From contig CAQFOZ010000030.1 in assembly GCA_948788915.1 (NCBI GenBank), positions 1 to 25,304 of the forward strand: 25,304 bases of DNA, in the 5' to 3' direction. Shown here one piece after another: positions 9,201 through 15,538 of the stretch (position 1 is its first letter; every line of letters starts with the position of its first letter). The notes under the pieces are model-generated. The model made no database searches and was not told the origin of the DNA. It was given only the letters and a program-made list of their open reading frames with translations. The stretch is from an uncultured Muribaculaceae bacterium. Its GTDB lineage: Bacteria > Bacteroidota > Bacteroidia > Bacteroidales > Muribaculaceae. Both the position numbers and the translations under genes were made by a program.

Positions 9201-9387
9201 GACTTTGAATGTTGTAGTTTCTTCCGTTGATGAACTTGACGGAGACTCTATGGTTGTTTCGCGCATTTGTTTCACTCCGGAAGGTATCCAGACAACATTG
9301 CCTGAGTCTCCTGATGGGAAGATTTACATTGTGGTAACAACCTACGCTGACGGAACCCGAAAGGCAGTAAGATTGCTGAATAAGTAA
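3220..9387 (+). CDS. Giant secreted GLUG-repeat (beta-helix) surface protein
   Basis: The protein has 2,055 residues and an N-terminal signal peptide (MKHLLISGMLLATVFSGNA). Residues about 50-220 form a beta-rich domain with the phrase SGFWSAGMTVKAKVDI, unknown to me by name. Three large modules follow, with headers at about residues 357 (GTGTEEDPYKI), 870 (GEGTAEAPYLL) and 1322 (GEGTAELPYLI). Each then has a 'DID' segment, a G.xDGxxH/Y segment and many 20-25 residue GLUG-like units (GGIVG...NC.N.G). The first two modules end in a W.Y..YP motif; an Ig-like stretch of about 80 residues closes each module (about 790-868, 1235-1318 and 1925-2000). The last 45 residues (ICFTPEGIQ...YADGTRKAVRLLNK) look like a short Bacteroidales C-terminal secretion or anchoring tail. 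GLUG repeats are known from secreted proteases and adhesins. No catalytic domain is visible, so an adhesive or structural surface role is inferred. It lies 87 nt after the ABC-F gene with no clear promoter of its own. Confidence 0.85.
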   Translation: MKHLLISGMLLATVFSGNAALSPSFCWTDAGLGTALAMMEKAVYAPPQSPDQLSTVSINLGNTAVLSSMPVVTSAGEKAKSVTSMNDLTGTYVMTSLSCVGYGTPGREVSVSVVPGTDSIAISGFWSAGMTVKAKVDIYSMSVTIPSQYLYTHTTYGKMDLSAVTNNGVPLRNDPIKGSINSDGTISFETWWCVAVNEGEQKDEIVDANRSTLLERPNATMTYTPAGSSALTFAVVASQTSSNIVRVKNFANRGATIEISLTGDRGGSISSQTAYINNQGTWVTIGTPTLNDTGQLVSYTPAITLNTAAASDNRTISWGNWAIYLPNKSYSGLLTSATVTTDFDITYPPEASATLAGTGTEEDPYKISSLADIILLAQMVNTDPDRSGVISSSTQTVNYAKSQLGKFFRLTADIDMSGYRANPIGWDVIHQFCGTFDGDGHTITGLNVEAPGFAALFGMVDTEGVIKNLILDSPVIKSTSSYYAAGIAAYSEGLIEKCQVKNPKIDQQGQVAGGIVGVGRNVNDCHVMGANVYARYGFAAGVAGQINGTISNSSATDSYIAGSSSASADPRLNGGSPIGGVIGSLFKGTATGCWFSGMVDGYSLGISVYSGGIAGINHLGLVDRCFIAGTVLGTGSGSVNGGIVGFCSGRVTNSYSSGVVDCVSSYYTGGITGRLALADTTSPEPEVTNCYTTVQLRAEAFQYNPEAEMRETIGRIWAGTNPKIENVYFDNQVVNFRSVRGGLTNAQLTDGTPINGLDATVWTYTKDAYPRLTVSASSSAAQLSASAVLMPVATTTFANVNADLKLSPLGDTKFSLLKDGKTGDSGHFCSIKDNTLVINTEYKMGNDTLVADNGNSRLYYYLKIAPKFLEGEGTAEAPYLLKSKADILALATATSEKQLTFANTYFAFVNDIDMENDPEFKGISFSTSTSLRFAGVIDGQGYSLHNLNLNFVKWTTPPTETTLGVLDPSNSTSYVGFVSKLGATGVVKNLTIASDCSIQGLGTVGGIVGTSYGLVENCRNYAPVTGIASGVGGIAGKLETGSKVIGCFNAGHIVTGYQGVAGIAGSGTAFEIRDCANTGLIESKPLCTARDEKSTVLKYAAGIAGNVGGVFTISNSVDYGHSSAWVGSVGSICGRSYGTPTLTGNLALGTVECKDVVSIGMMAGELPANVKYSDNFWDMQMLPWNAAASQPHDGATGISTAVLTSGEAIKGLIDSVWSYAKGRYPVPAAMENLAEIKAAAVAYFSLPENQTVGDLRDNVTLPVTDNRVWTLEQGSAFSLSDNVLSVPKATKDLQTGSLKVAVNGIYSKTFSLSVLPAMPFDGEGTAELPYLINNANDWNMLASYMESTGESFEGKYLKITADIDFKDVKATAVAADGKTSFCGTLDGDNHSLKNISLTGSTQYLGLIGSVGAEGCIRNLTFQGTVNSTGLNVGGVAGKSAGLFENCVSEMTVTSNKTYAAGFVGLATGGAFRKCTSKAIVNTSTSNAGGFVGQATGREQFDNCVFEGTIASTSTSTSALNYGGFVGNAWPSDFTACVNKGKITCTLDRANGIAGFIGNANGAVNNGMYTFTDCCNEADLTGGYSVAGYVAGAVTTAGAAAMKFTGCENKGKITTTYSSTKTTGFVCMATPGSVFTDCVNSGEIVAEGGMAAGIVATTGGTFSATNSLSLNNCSNTAAISSKGNNAGGIIASAGNFTNMNGCYNTGAIKGALYVGGLVGAHAAANGTFVNCWNSGSVDATGGRVGGLAGSMSGNPAKQGDVLVKGCFNTASVATSSTLGGTSVTTANPSGYAIGGLAGFSSGRFEDSYNMGEVKGVSRIGGLVGDPGTYKKLSMEHCYNAGKVIAPADTCGAIVGINTDNGKLWTDGLVTNTYYLAGSCASTLPLQGKEVDTAGLCALSLGEGFSTPAENCFPIVKALEKVEAALLYSGQPIFATGQSASSVTGNFVVGCPEGVTWTLPGTTATIKDGKVEFAGTFKGNADLVAKTENMSRVIPLTLNVVVSSVDELDGDSMVVSRICFTPEGIQTTLPESPDGKIYIVVTTYADGTRKAVRLLNK

Positions 9388-9410
9388 TACATCATAAGAA
9401 CTTTGTATAT

Positions 9411-9442
9411 AGAGAGCGTGCCAATTTTTTGACACGCTCTCT
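9411..9442. terminator. Bidirectional terminator hairpin between converging genes
   Basis: AGAGAGCGTG (9411-9420) pairs with CACGCTCTCT (9433-9442). After one mismatch the stem continues with CAA/TTG, leaving a TTTT loop. It sits 24 nt after the stop of the giant GLUG gene and also lies beyond the end of the converging GNAT gene (stop at 9548), so it probably serves both. The rest of 9388-9547 holds nothing I recognise. Confidence 0.7.
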
Positions 9443-9547
9443 TGCTATTAAAAATACCGAGAATGCCTCTTGGTTGTGCTGCTCTGCAAAATCGTTATAC
9501 TTGCAGTATCATCAATGGTCTTATAGATGTCTGCACCTGATGTTCAT

Positions 9548-9850
9548 TTATTTTCGTATGTTGATTCTACAGGCTACTGGACCAGAAGAAACCAAGTGGT
9601 ATTCGGGATGACGCTTAAACCAGGCTACAGCGTATGAACACGTGGCTGCTATTTTGTTGCCATCTGCCAAGATCTTCTCTACAGCAAGTTCCACTAACTT
9701 ACCGGAGATCCCTTTGCCTCTTAAGGATTGATCCACATATGTGTGGTCGATTGTTGAAACTCCCTCTTTTGTCGGGAATGTCACTTCTGCAACTATATTA
9801 CCTGAAGGGTCTGTCGCATATACCCTGTCTTTTTCTGTTATAAACTCCAT
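9548..9850 (-). CDS. Small GNAT-family N-acetyltransferase (YidJ-like)
   Basis: This is a 100-residue protein. It contains IDHTYVDQSLRGKGISGKLVELAV (about 34-57), which carries the acetyl-CoA-binding R/Q-x-x-G-x-G/A-like loop as RGKGISG, and ends with CSYAVAWFKRHPEYH (about 76-90). This is the compact one-domain acetyltransferase family with a conserved C-terminal 'CSY...W...HPEY' motif (Pfam Acetyltransf_CG type), usually 90-100 residues. The substrate is unknown for most members. It follows the lipoprotein gene on the same strand with an 80-nt gap that holds a 9-bp hairpin. Start: the only ATG giving the complete domain. Confidence 0.85.
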   Translation of the reverse strand: MEFITEKDRVYATDPSGNIVAEVTFPTKEGVSTIDHTYVDQSLRGKGISGKLVELAVEKILADGNKIAATCSYAVAWFKRHPEYHLVSSGPVACRINIRK

Positions 9851-9878
9851 AGTGGTAAGATTTAGAGATTCTTTAATA

Positions 9879-9899
9879 TCATTAATGGGACATTAATGA
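9879..9899. terminator. Perfect 9-bp hairpin between lipoprotein and GNAT genes
   Basis: TCATTAATG (9879-9887), a GGA loop, then CATTAATGA (9891-9899). The stem is AT-rich and weak. On the minus strand it comes 31 nt after the lipoprotein stop and 29 nt before the GNAT start, so it could be a weak terminator or an operator-like palindrome. CATTAATG is itself palindromic and appears here as a tandem direct repeat. Confidence 0.35.
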
Positions 9900-9929
9900 C
9901 TATTATTGTTGAAACAAAATCAAGATTAG

Positions 9930-11033
9930 TTAGAGGGAGAGGGTGCGGAAGGTGAAGCCGGGTTTAGTGGTGGCGAACTGAATGAGGATTGGTTCGAGTT
10001 TTTGCATCAGCTCCGGGTTCATTTCCTTAAGGACGGGGAGATATTTTGATAATATGGAGGCAGTCGGTGTCAAGTCAAGGAATATCGAAACATCGGTTCC
10101 CGATAATGTGTATTCCAATGGTAATCCGTTTCCCAGAATTTGAGACAAGACATCGGTCAGAGCCTCAGTTATTTCCGAGTTCGTGTCGTCCTGATCTCCA
10201 GAACGAGGTTTTGCCTCTTCCCCGAATGGGTTGTCGGGAAGATCCGGATGGTACGGATTGTTGAGTATGATTTGTCCTATCAGATCCGTGGGGTTGATAT
10301 ATAGGCGTATGCTGTTACCGGAAAGAGGAACGTATTGAAGCATTGTCAGAGGACATTGAGCGGGCTGTGGCGCACCGTCTGCTGTCTTTATATACGTGAC
10401 CACGACATTACCGTCCGGATTGAATGATATTGTTCTAACGATAGTACTTAACAGTTCGTCAATCGAATATTTATTGTTTCCGAGTTGTATGATTTTTGTC
10501 TTTACCAAGTCATCAAGGATTGTTCCGGTAGGAATAAAACCTGTAGGCTCAAGTATTATACCGGCCAAAGATGTGTTGATAAGTTTTGCATTATTAAAGT
10601 TTATGTTCAGTTTCTCATTTGAGACGCTTCCTGAATAATCATAACTTATAAAATCGGTTTTCCCGCTTCCAGAGAATGTAAACTGTTGACCGTCTTGTTG
10701 CAGATATACCGGGATTGTGATTGACGGTGAGCCGGGTAGGGCACCGGGCCCTTTTAAAGCAGGTAGAAACGAAAGTTTATCCGATAGCTCGGAGGGCTTG
10801 ATTTCGGAGTATAGAGTAACATATGCAGTCTTGTCTTCTTGAAAAAAAGATGCAGATTTTCCAACTACTCTGTTTCCGTTGTATTCAATATCAAGATGAT
10901 CGAGTCCTGTATAGTTATCGGTAGTAATTATAGAAACTGGTACCGGTTCATTCTCCTTGCATCCGGACGCAAATATGGAAATAACTACCGCAGCAGTTAT
11001 ATTTATAAAGATATTGAGTCTTGTGGTTTTCAT
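9930..11033 (-). CDS. Lipoprotein of unknown function (possibly DUF4925-like)
   Basis: This is a 367-residue protein with a lipoprotein signal: a basic start, a hydrophobic stretch and the lipobox FASGC, so Cys25 would be lipidated and the protein anchored in the outer or inner membrane. The mature part is beta-rich, with repeated phrases such as ITIPVYLQQDGQQFTFSGSG, an Asp/Pro-rich segment (about 261-285) and a helical-looking tail before FTFRTLSL. I think of the Bacteroidales DUF4925 family but am not sure. It is downstream of the C10 protease gene, separated by a strong hairpin. I find no TAnnTTTG box in the 40 nt before its start, so it may depend on read-through from the protease gene. 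At 367 residues it is much larger than the Spi-type inhibitors that accompany some C10 proteases, so an inhibitor role is not supported. Confidence 0.7.
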   Translation of the reverse strand: MKTTRLNIFINITAAVVISIFASGCKENEPVPVSIITTDNYTGLDHLDIEYNGNRVVGKSASFFQEDKTAYVTLYSEIKPSELSDKLSFLPALKGPGALPGSPSITIPVYLQQDGQQFTFSGSGKTDFISYDYSGSVSNEKLNINFNNAKLINTSLAGIILEPTGFIPTGTILDDLVKTKIIQLGNNKYSIDELLSTIVRTISFNPDGNVVVTYIKTADGAPQPAQCPLTMLQYVPLSGNSIRLYINPTDLIGQIILNNPYHPDLPDNPFGEEAKPRSGDQDDTNSEITEALTDVLSQILGNGLPLEYTLSGTDVSIFLDLTPTASILSKYLPVLKEMNPELMQKLEPILIQFATTKPGFTFRTLSL

Positions 11034-11074
11034 AGGAAATATGAAATAAAGATTTATTTACCTATCTAACATAA

Positions 11075-11110
11075 TAAAGGGGCATTAGGTTGAGTCCTAA
11101 TGTCCCTTTA
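11075..11110. terminator. Strong hairpin after the C10 protease gene
   Basis: A 15-bp stem with one G-T pair: TAAAGGGGCATTAGG (11075-11089), a six-base TTGAGT loop, then CCTAATGTCCCTTTA (11096-11110). On the minus strand it follows the protease stop by about 60 nt and is followed by TTATGTTAG. It lies 41 nt before the lipoprotein start and may terminate or attenuate transcription into that gene. Confidence 0.7.
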
Positions 11111-11172
11111 TAATTATGATATTGTAGATCAGGTTTCCCTGAGAATCAGATTATTTTGTTGAGGAGTACTGT

Positions 11173-13788
11173 CTAATGCATAATTTTAAATGCTCTACCC
11201 TCTACCAATACAATGCAGGCTCCGTGTAATGACACAGTGCTGACATTGTCAGACGAACCTGACCATATGGCCTTTCCAGTAAAATCATATATTTTTACTG
11301 GAACAGCTCTATCAATTCCGCCGATTGCCAAATGTCCTTCAGATGTAAAATATACACTTATACTTCTGTTTGTATCATCAATTGGGATATTTGGTATACC
11401 GGACGGATCAAATTCTTTGATAGTAGAGAATCTTGACCACAGCGGATGACTTTCATAAGCAGCCTTAGATCCGTATGGAACAAGAAGAGTGCTGTTGGAG
11501 TTTAATCTGTCTACGAAATATTCGTTGATTGATTGAGGTTTAGTGCTGTAGTTGGTCACTTCCTCATATGCGTTTGAACCGAATGCCTGATTAGGGATAT
11601 ATGAAATACCTTCAGGAATGGTTATTCGTTTAAGCCGCCAACAGGAATAAAATGCCCGATTCATAATTCGTGTGAGCGTTCGTGGAAGTTTCACCTCTTC
11701 TATCTTATCATGATGATATAGCATTTCCTCTATGATTGAACCAGAAGGAAATATTGATAAATAATCAGTGATTTCTGCCTCTGAAAGATTCAGAGTATTG
11801 AGCATTGGAAACAGATCGGCTGATATGTGACGCATGTCTATTGCGTTCATTTTGCCGGTTACAGTCAGCTTCCGAATCTGACTTTCGTGTCCGTCAAGCT
11901 TCTCGGCCAATGTTCCGGGCTCGGTGAGATTTACAATAACATCTGTCTGGCTTTTTGAGAGTGCTTCTACAGTTATATTAAAACTTTCCTTGTCAATCAG
12001 ATCTTGGGTTACGGTATAATAAATACCGTCCGAATCTGTATTTATAGAAAAATCAGTTGATTTGCCATTGATTTTGACATCTATAGAAGATATCTGTTTA
12101 AGCGGATATACGTAGAAAGTGTAGCTCTGTCCTTTTACGACTTTATTTTCAAGCTGTCTCCACGGTTTGCTTATTCTGAGATCAGAAGAGTTATATTTTA
12201 AAGAGAAGGGAAGGTATTCCGAAGAAGGTTGAGTTGTTTTAAGTTCGCTTAATACATCTGATCCACCTTTCACTATTTTCCATTCATTTTCGGAATTTCT
12301 CTTCATGAGAACCATAATCTTGTCAGCCGGAGTTGTTTCGATATCCGGAGAGAGTTCCAGCACATAAACATAAGAAGTTGTAAAATTGTAATTGACTTGT
12401 ACTGAGGAATAATGCGGATATACTGCGCGAATATTCTCATCTTTGTCTACAATACCAATGGCAATGTTGAATGATTGCCATGAAGTTTTATCTAAAGTTT
12501 CTGTAGAACCGTTAAACCTCCCGGTAAGTTTAAGGCCGGATACATAAACGTTTGTGCTGCTGCCTTTGGGATAACTGTCAAAAGGGGAAGCAATTCCGGT
12601 CCATTTGCCACCGTCGGAGCATAATTCCACAGGGGAATATTTATCTGAGATGGTAATAACCTCCGGCTTTTCAGGCTCAGAAGGAGCCTCATCGTATACT
12701 ACTTCCACCGAGCGAGGAGTATAATCGCTGCAAGAAATGTCCGGTCTGAGACCATATACCAATTCTTCAATAAACAGTCCTTCGTCAATGGAAGAATCGT
12801 TAGTTGATGGTGAAAGAAGATAGTATCCGTTAGATGAACCACCCCACCCGAAGTTAAAATGGAAATAGTTGTCCCAGACTCCGTCACAAACTAAGGCATG
12901 CCCAGGTAGGGCACATATAACGGGGCGTTTTTCGTTGATTTCCTGACGTAATATAGATCCGTAATCAGTTGTTCCGCTTGCACGATAGAAGTCGTAAACC
13001 GCTCCGGAATCGAATTTGAAGTGATCTATGAGAGCGTTTCGGGCATCGCGAGCGTAGGCGCTGGAGCCATCTGTTGCATATTTCGCCTGTACGGATACAC
13101 TGAGGTGGAACATCAATTTTGCTAAAGACTCTTCATCCTCAGGAGATGTTTTACCTGGAATATGTTTATATGGTAATCGGTCAAGATTGAAGTTTATGCC
13201 ATGATCAAGGTTGAAACTGTAAGGTAATTGCATATCTCCGTCAACAAAAGCGCCGCTATGTGTCGAGTTCCCTTTTCCCGTGACAGGCCAACGCCAAGCT
13301 CCCATTATTATTCCCATTGCAGCTGGAACGCACCCTGCCGGCGTGTTTGCCGGTGTGAGAGCGTTATAAGGGAATGGGGACTGATTCCATTCCGGAGTAA
13401 CAAGGCGCATTCCTTTTGTGTCTGTTGCGGGAGCGCGGAATTTTGATCTGATTTTGCGTTTGGAAGCACGTTTTATATCTATGCTGTATCTTTTGAGAAG
13501 CGCTCGGCAATTATCCGGAATTTTATCAGTATCAAAATAGCTGTTGAAGCTGAATGCCAGAACACCTTGCGCACAGTCATCGGCTGAAAGAATTACAAAT
13601 CCAGTGGAGTCACAACTGTTAAAAATGTAAAAGTCAGGTTGAATGCCGCTATCGGTGGCGAGACAAGTTTCCTCACACTCCGAACGTAGAAACGCGCAGG
13701 CTGTAGATTTGGCGATGTTGCGGTCTATTACATCTGCTTGTATGGCAAATTGTACGCACAGTAACAAAAAGAAAATAATCTTTTTCAT
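11173..13788 (-). CDS. Secreted C10 (streptopain-like) cysteine protease with LRR domain and Por-type tail
   Basis: This is an 871-residue protein with a signal peptide (about 1-18). A propeptide-like region carries GFVILSADDCAQGVLAFS (63-80), the pattern seen in streptopain prodomains. The catalytic domain has the nucleophile in AGCVPAAMG (Cys153), the general-base His in ALPGHALVCDG (His297) and FNFGWGGSSNGYY (311-323), all typical of family C10, so it should be active. About 380-620 is a beta-rich middle. About 625-785 holds BspA-like leucine-rich repeats (IEEVKLPRTLTRIMNRAF, LKRITIPEGISYIPNQAF). The last 70 residues (about 800-871; VKIYDFTGKAIWSG, then LHGACIVLVEGRAFKI) resemble the Por/type IX secretion C-terminal domain. 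Expected at the cell surface or secreted, degrading host or dietary protein with the LRR part as a binding domain; substrate unknown. A -7 box lies 25 nt upstream, and a lipoprotein gene follows beyond a hairpin. Confidence 0.88.
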   Translation of the reverse strand: MKKIIFFLLLCVQFAIQADVIDRNIAKSTACAFLRSECEETCLATDSGIQPDFYIFNSCDSTGFVILSADDCAQGVLAFSFNSYFDTDKIPDNCRALLKRYSIDIKRASKRKIRSKFRAPATDTKGMRLVTPEWNQSPFPYNALTPANTPAGCVPAAMGIIMGAWRWPVTGKGNSTHSGAFVDGDMQLPYSFNLDHGINFNLDRLPYKHIPGKTSPEDEESLAKLMFHLSVSVQAKYATDGSSAYARDARNALIDHFKFDSGAVYDFYRASGTTDYGSILRQEINEKRPVICALPGHALVCDGVWDNYFHFNFGWGGSSNGYYLLSPSTNDSSIDEGLFIEELVYGLRPDISCSDYTPRSVEVVYDEAPSEPEKPEVITISDKYSPVELCSDGGKWTGIASPFDSYPKGSSTNVYVSGLKLTGRFNGSTETLDKTSWQSFNIAIGIVDKDENIRAVYPHYSSVQVNYNFTTSYVYVLELSPDIETTPADKIMVLMKRNSENEWKIVKGGSDVLSELKTTQPSSEYLPFSLKYNSSDLRISKPWRQLENKVVKGQSYTFYVYPLKQISSIDVKINGKSTDFSINTDSDGIYYTVTQDLIDKESFNITVEALSKSQTDVIVNLTEPGTLAEKLDGHESQIRKLTVTGKMNAIDMRHISADLFPMLNTLNLSEAEITDYLSIFPSGSIIEEMLYHHDKIEEVKLPRTLTRIMNRAFYSCWRLKRITIPEGISYIPNQAFGSNAYEEVTNYSTKPQSINEYFVDRLNSNSTLLVPYGSKAAYESHPLWSRFSTIKEFDPSGIPNIPIDDTNRSISVYFTSEGHLAIGGIDRAVPVKIYDFTGKAIWSGSSDNVSTVSLHGACIVLVEGRAFKIMH

Positions 13789-13813
13789 TGAGGTGGAAAT
13801 TGATGTTTATTCG

Positions 13814-13821
13814 CAAATATA
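13814..13821 (-). promoter_or_regulatory. -7 promoter box for the C10 protease gene
   Basis: On the minus strand this reads TATATTTG, matching TAnnTTTG, 25 nt before the start codon. There is no convincing -33 element. It lies after the ABC-F terminator hairpin, so the protease gene appears to be transcribed separately. Confidence 0.4.
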
Positions 13822-13863
13822 CAAATAATTATGAAAGTCACAGTAAATAGTATGTATAAAATG

Positions 13864-13908
13864 AACGGCACCCCGAAAGTCCGATACTTGATTTTCGGAA
13901 TGCCCGTT
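13864..13908. terminator. Terminator hairpin after the second ABC-F gene
   Basis: The arms AACGG-CA..CCGAAA (13864-13878) and TTTCGG..TGCCCGTT (13893-13908) pair, with one bulged base (13903) and two mismatches. It begins about 19 nt after the ABC-F stop on the minus strand and is followed there by TTTTAT. On the plus strand it is followed by a T-rich run, so it may work in both directions, although no plus-strand gene ends here. Confidence 0.6.
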
Positions 13909-13926
13909 TATTTTTTTAGCAGAGGA

Positions 13927-15537
13927 TTAGTACAGACGTTCCCTTGCAGCAGCTACTTTCTCGTCAACTATATAATCGTCATAATCCATCATTTTGTCGA
14001 TTATACCGTTAGGTGTCAGCTCGATAATACGGTTGCAGACTGTCTGTATGAATTCGTGGTCGTGGCTGGACATCAGTATGACTCCTTTGAAGTTCTGCAG
14101 AGTGTTGTTGAAAGCCTGAATGGATTCAAGATCAAGGTGGTTTGTCGGTGAATCCAGTACAAGCGTGTTGGCATCGGTGAGCATCATCCGTGCTATCATG
14201 CAACGTATTTTTTCACCTCCGGACAGAACGGAAGCTTTCTTTAACACTTCCTCACCACTGAAAAGCATCTTGCCAAGAAATCCTTTAAGATATATTTCGG
14301 ATGAATCACTACTGAATTGGCATAGCCAGTCCACAAGATTCAGATCACTTTCAAAGAAAGAGCTATTGTCAAGAGGAAGGTATGCGGTTGTTATGGTCTG
14401 TCCCCATTCGTATGCACCGGCATCAGCCTTCCGATTGCCCATTATTATTTCAAACAGTGCTGTCATTGCACGTGGATCCCGGCTCAGGAATGCAACCTTG
14501 TCTCCCTTTTCAATCTGGAAGTTAACATCGTTGAAAAGTATCTCTCCGTCGATTGAAGCTTTAAGACCTTTTACTTCAAGAATCTTATTTCCAACTTCAC
14601 GGTTTGGCGTAAAGATAATGCCCGGATATCGGCGGGATGATGGCTGAATCTCTTCGACATTCAGCTTCTCAAGCATTTTCTTGCGGCTTGTGGTCTGTTT
14701 GCTCTTTGCCACGTTTGCACTGAAGCGTTGTATGAATTCAAGAAGTTCCTTGCGTTTTTCCTCGGCTTTCTTGTTTGCCGCCTGTTGCTGACGCAGCGCA
14801 AGTTGTGATGATTGATACCAGAAGTCGTAATTGCCGGCAAAGAGAGATATCTTGTTGTAATCGATATCAAGGGTATGTGTACTTACGGCATTGAGAAAAT
14901 GTCGGTCATGGCTTACTACAAGCACAGTGTTCTCAAAATTGGCAAGATAATTTTCGAGCCACGATACAGTTTCAAGGTCAAGGTCGTTGGTAGGCTCGTC
15001 AAGAAGCAGATTGTCCGGATTTCCGAACAGCGCCTTTGCCAGCAATACACGAACTTTTTCATTGGCACTCATGTCTTTCATGAGCATGTAATGGCGATCT
15101 TCCTTTATCCCGAGGCCGGACAGCAGTGCTGCGGCATCACTTTCTGCATTCCATCCTTCAAGTTCGGCAAACTTCTCTTCAAGTTCCGCTGCTTTGATTC
15201 CATCTTCGTCGCTGAAATCAGGTTTCGCATATATTGCATCTTTCTGCTGCATGATATCCCAAAGGACAGTGTGTCCGCGGAGCACAGTTTCTATAACGGT
15301 ACATTCATCATATGCGAAGTGATCCTGCGATAATACGGACAGTCGTTCTCCCGGACCGAATGTTACACTTCCGTGAGTTGGAGACAATTCACCGGAAAGT
15401 ATCTTCATAAGAGTTGATTTCCCTGCCCCGTTGGCACCTATTATGCCATAGCAGTTCCCTCTGTTAAAGGTTAGATTTACATCCTGAAAGAGCACGCGTT
15501 TACCAAACTGCATGCATAGATTGTTAGTCTGAATCAT
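13927..15537 (-). CDS. ABC-F family ATPase, YbiT-like, with one degenerate ATP site
   Basis: This is a 536-residue cytosolic protein with two ABC domains. Domain 1 has an intact Walker A (GANGAGKST, 34-42), Walker B/Glu (LLLDEPTNDLD, 177-187) and His210, but its signature is MSANEK (156-161) instead of SGGE. Domain 2 is the reverse: its signature LSGGEK (438-443) is intact, its Walker A is replaced by SRDPRAMTA (352-360) with no Gly-Lys-Thr, and its catalytic Glu is Ser463 (LDSPTNHLD). In ABC dimers each ATP sits between one Walker A/B and the other domain's signature, so here one composite site is complete and the other is degenerate on both faces. There is no extra C-terminal coiled coil. 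It is the last gene of a four-gene run and starts one base after the CapA-type stop. A translation-associated role is inferred from the family. Confidence 0.87.
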   Translation of the reverse strand: MIQTNNLCMQFGKRVLFQDVNLTFNRGNCYGIIGANGAGKSTLMKILSGELSPTHGSVTFGPGERLSVLSQDHFAYDECTVIETVLRGHTVLWDIMQQKDAIYAKPDFSDEDGIKAAELEEKFAELEGWNAESDAAALLSGLGIKEDRHYMLMKDMSANEKVRVLLAKALFGNPDNLLLDEPTNDLDLETVSWLENYLANFENTVLVVSHDRHFLNAVSTHTLDIDYNKISLFAGNYDFWYQSSQLALRQQQAANKKAEEKRKELLEFIQRFSANVAKSKQTTSRKKMLEKLNVEEIQPSSRRYPGIIFTPNREVGNKILEVKGLKASIDGEILFNDVNFQIEKGDKVAFLSRDPRAMTALFEIIMGNRKADAGAYEWGQTITTAYLPLDNSSFFESDLNLVDWLCQFSSDSSEIYLKGFLGKMLFSGEEVLKKASVLSGGEKIRCMIARMMLTDANTLVLDSPTNHLDLESIQAFNNTLQNFKGVILMSSHDHEFIQTVCNRIIELTPNGIIDKMMDYDDYIVDEKVAAARERLY

Positions 15538-15538
15538 T

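Noticed and set aside
13831..15333. Plus-strand frames (106, 175 and 173 codons) opposite the second ABC-F gene
   Set aside because: The minus-strand gene is a clear ABC-F protein over its full length; the opposite frames show no domain.
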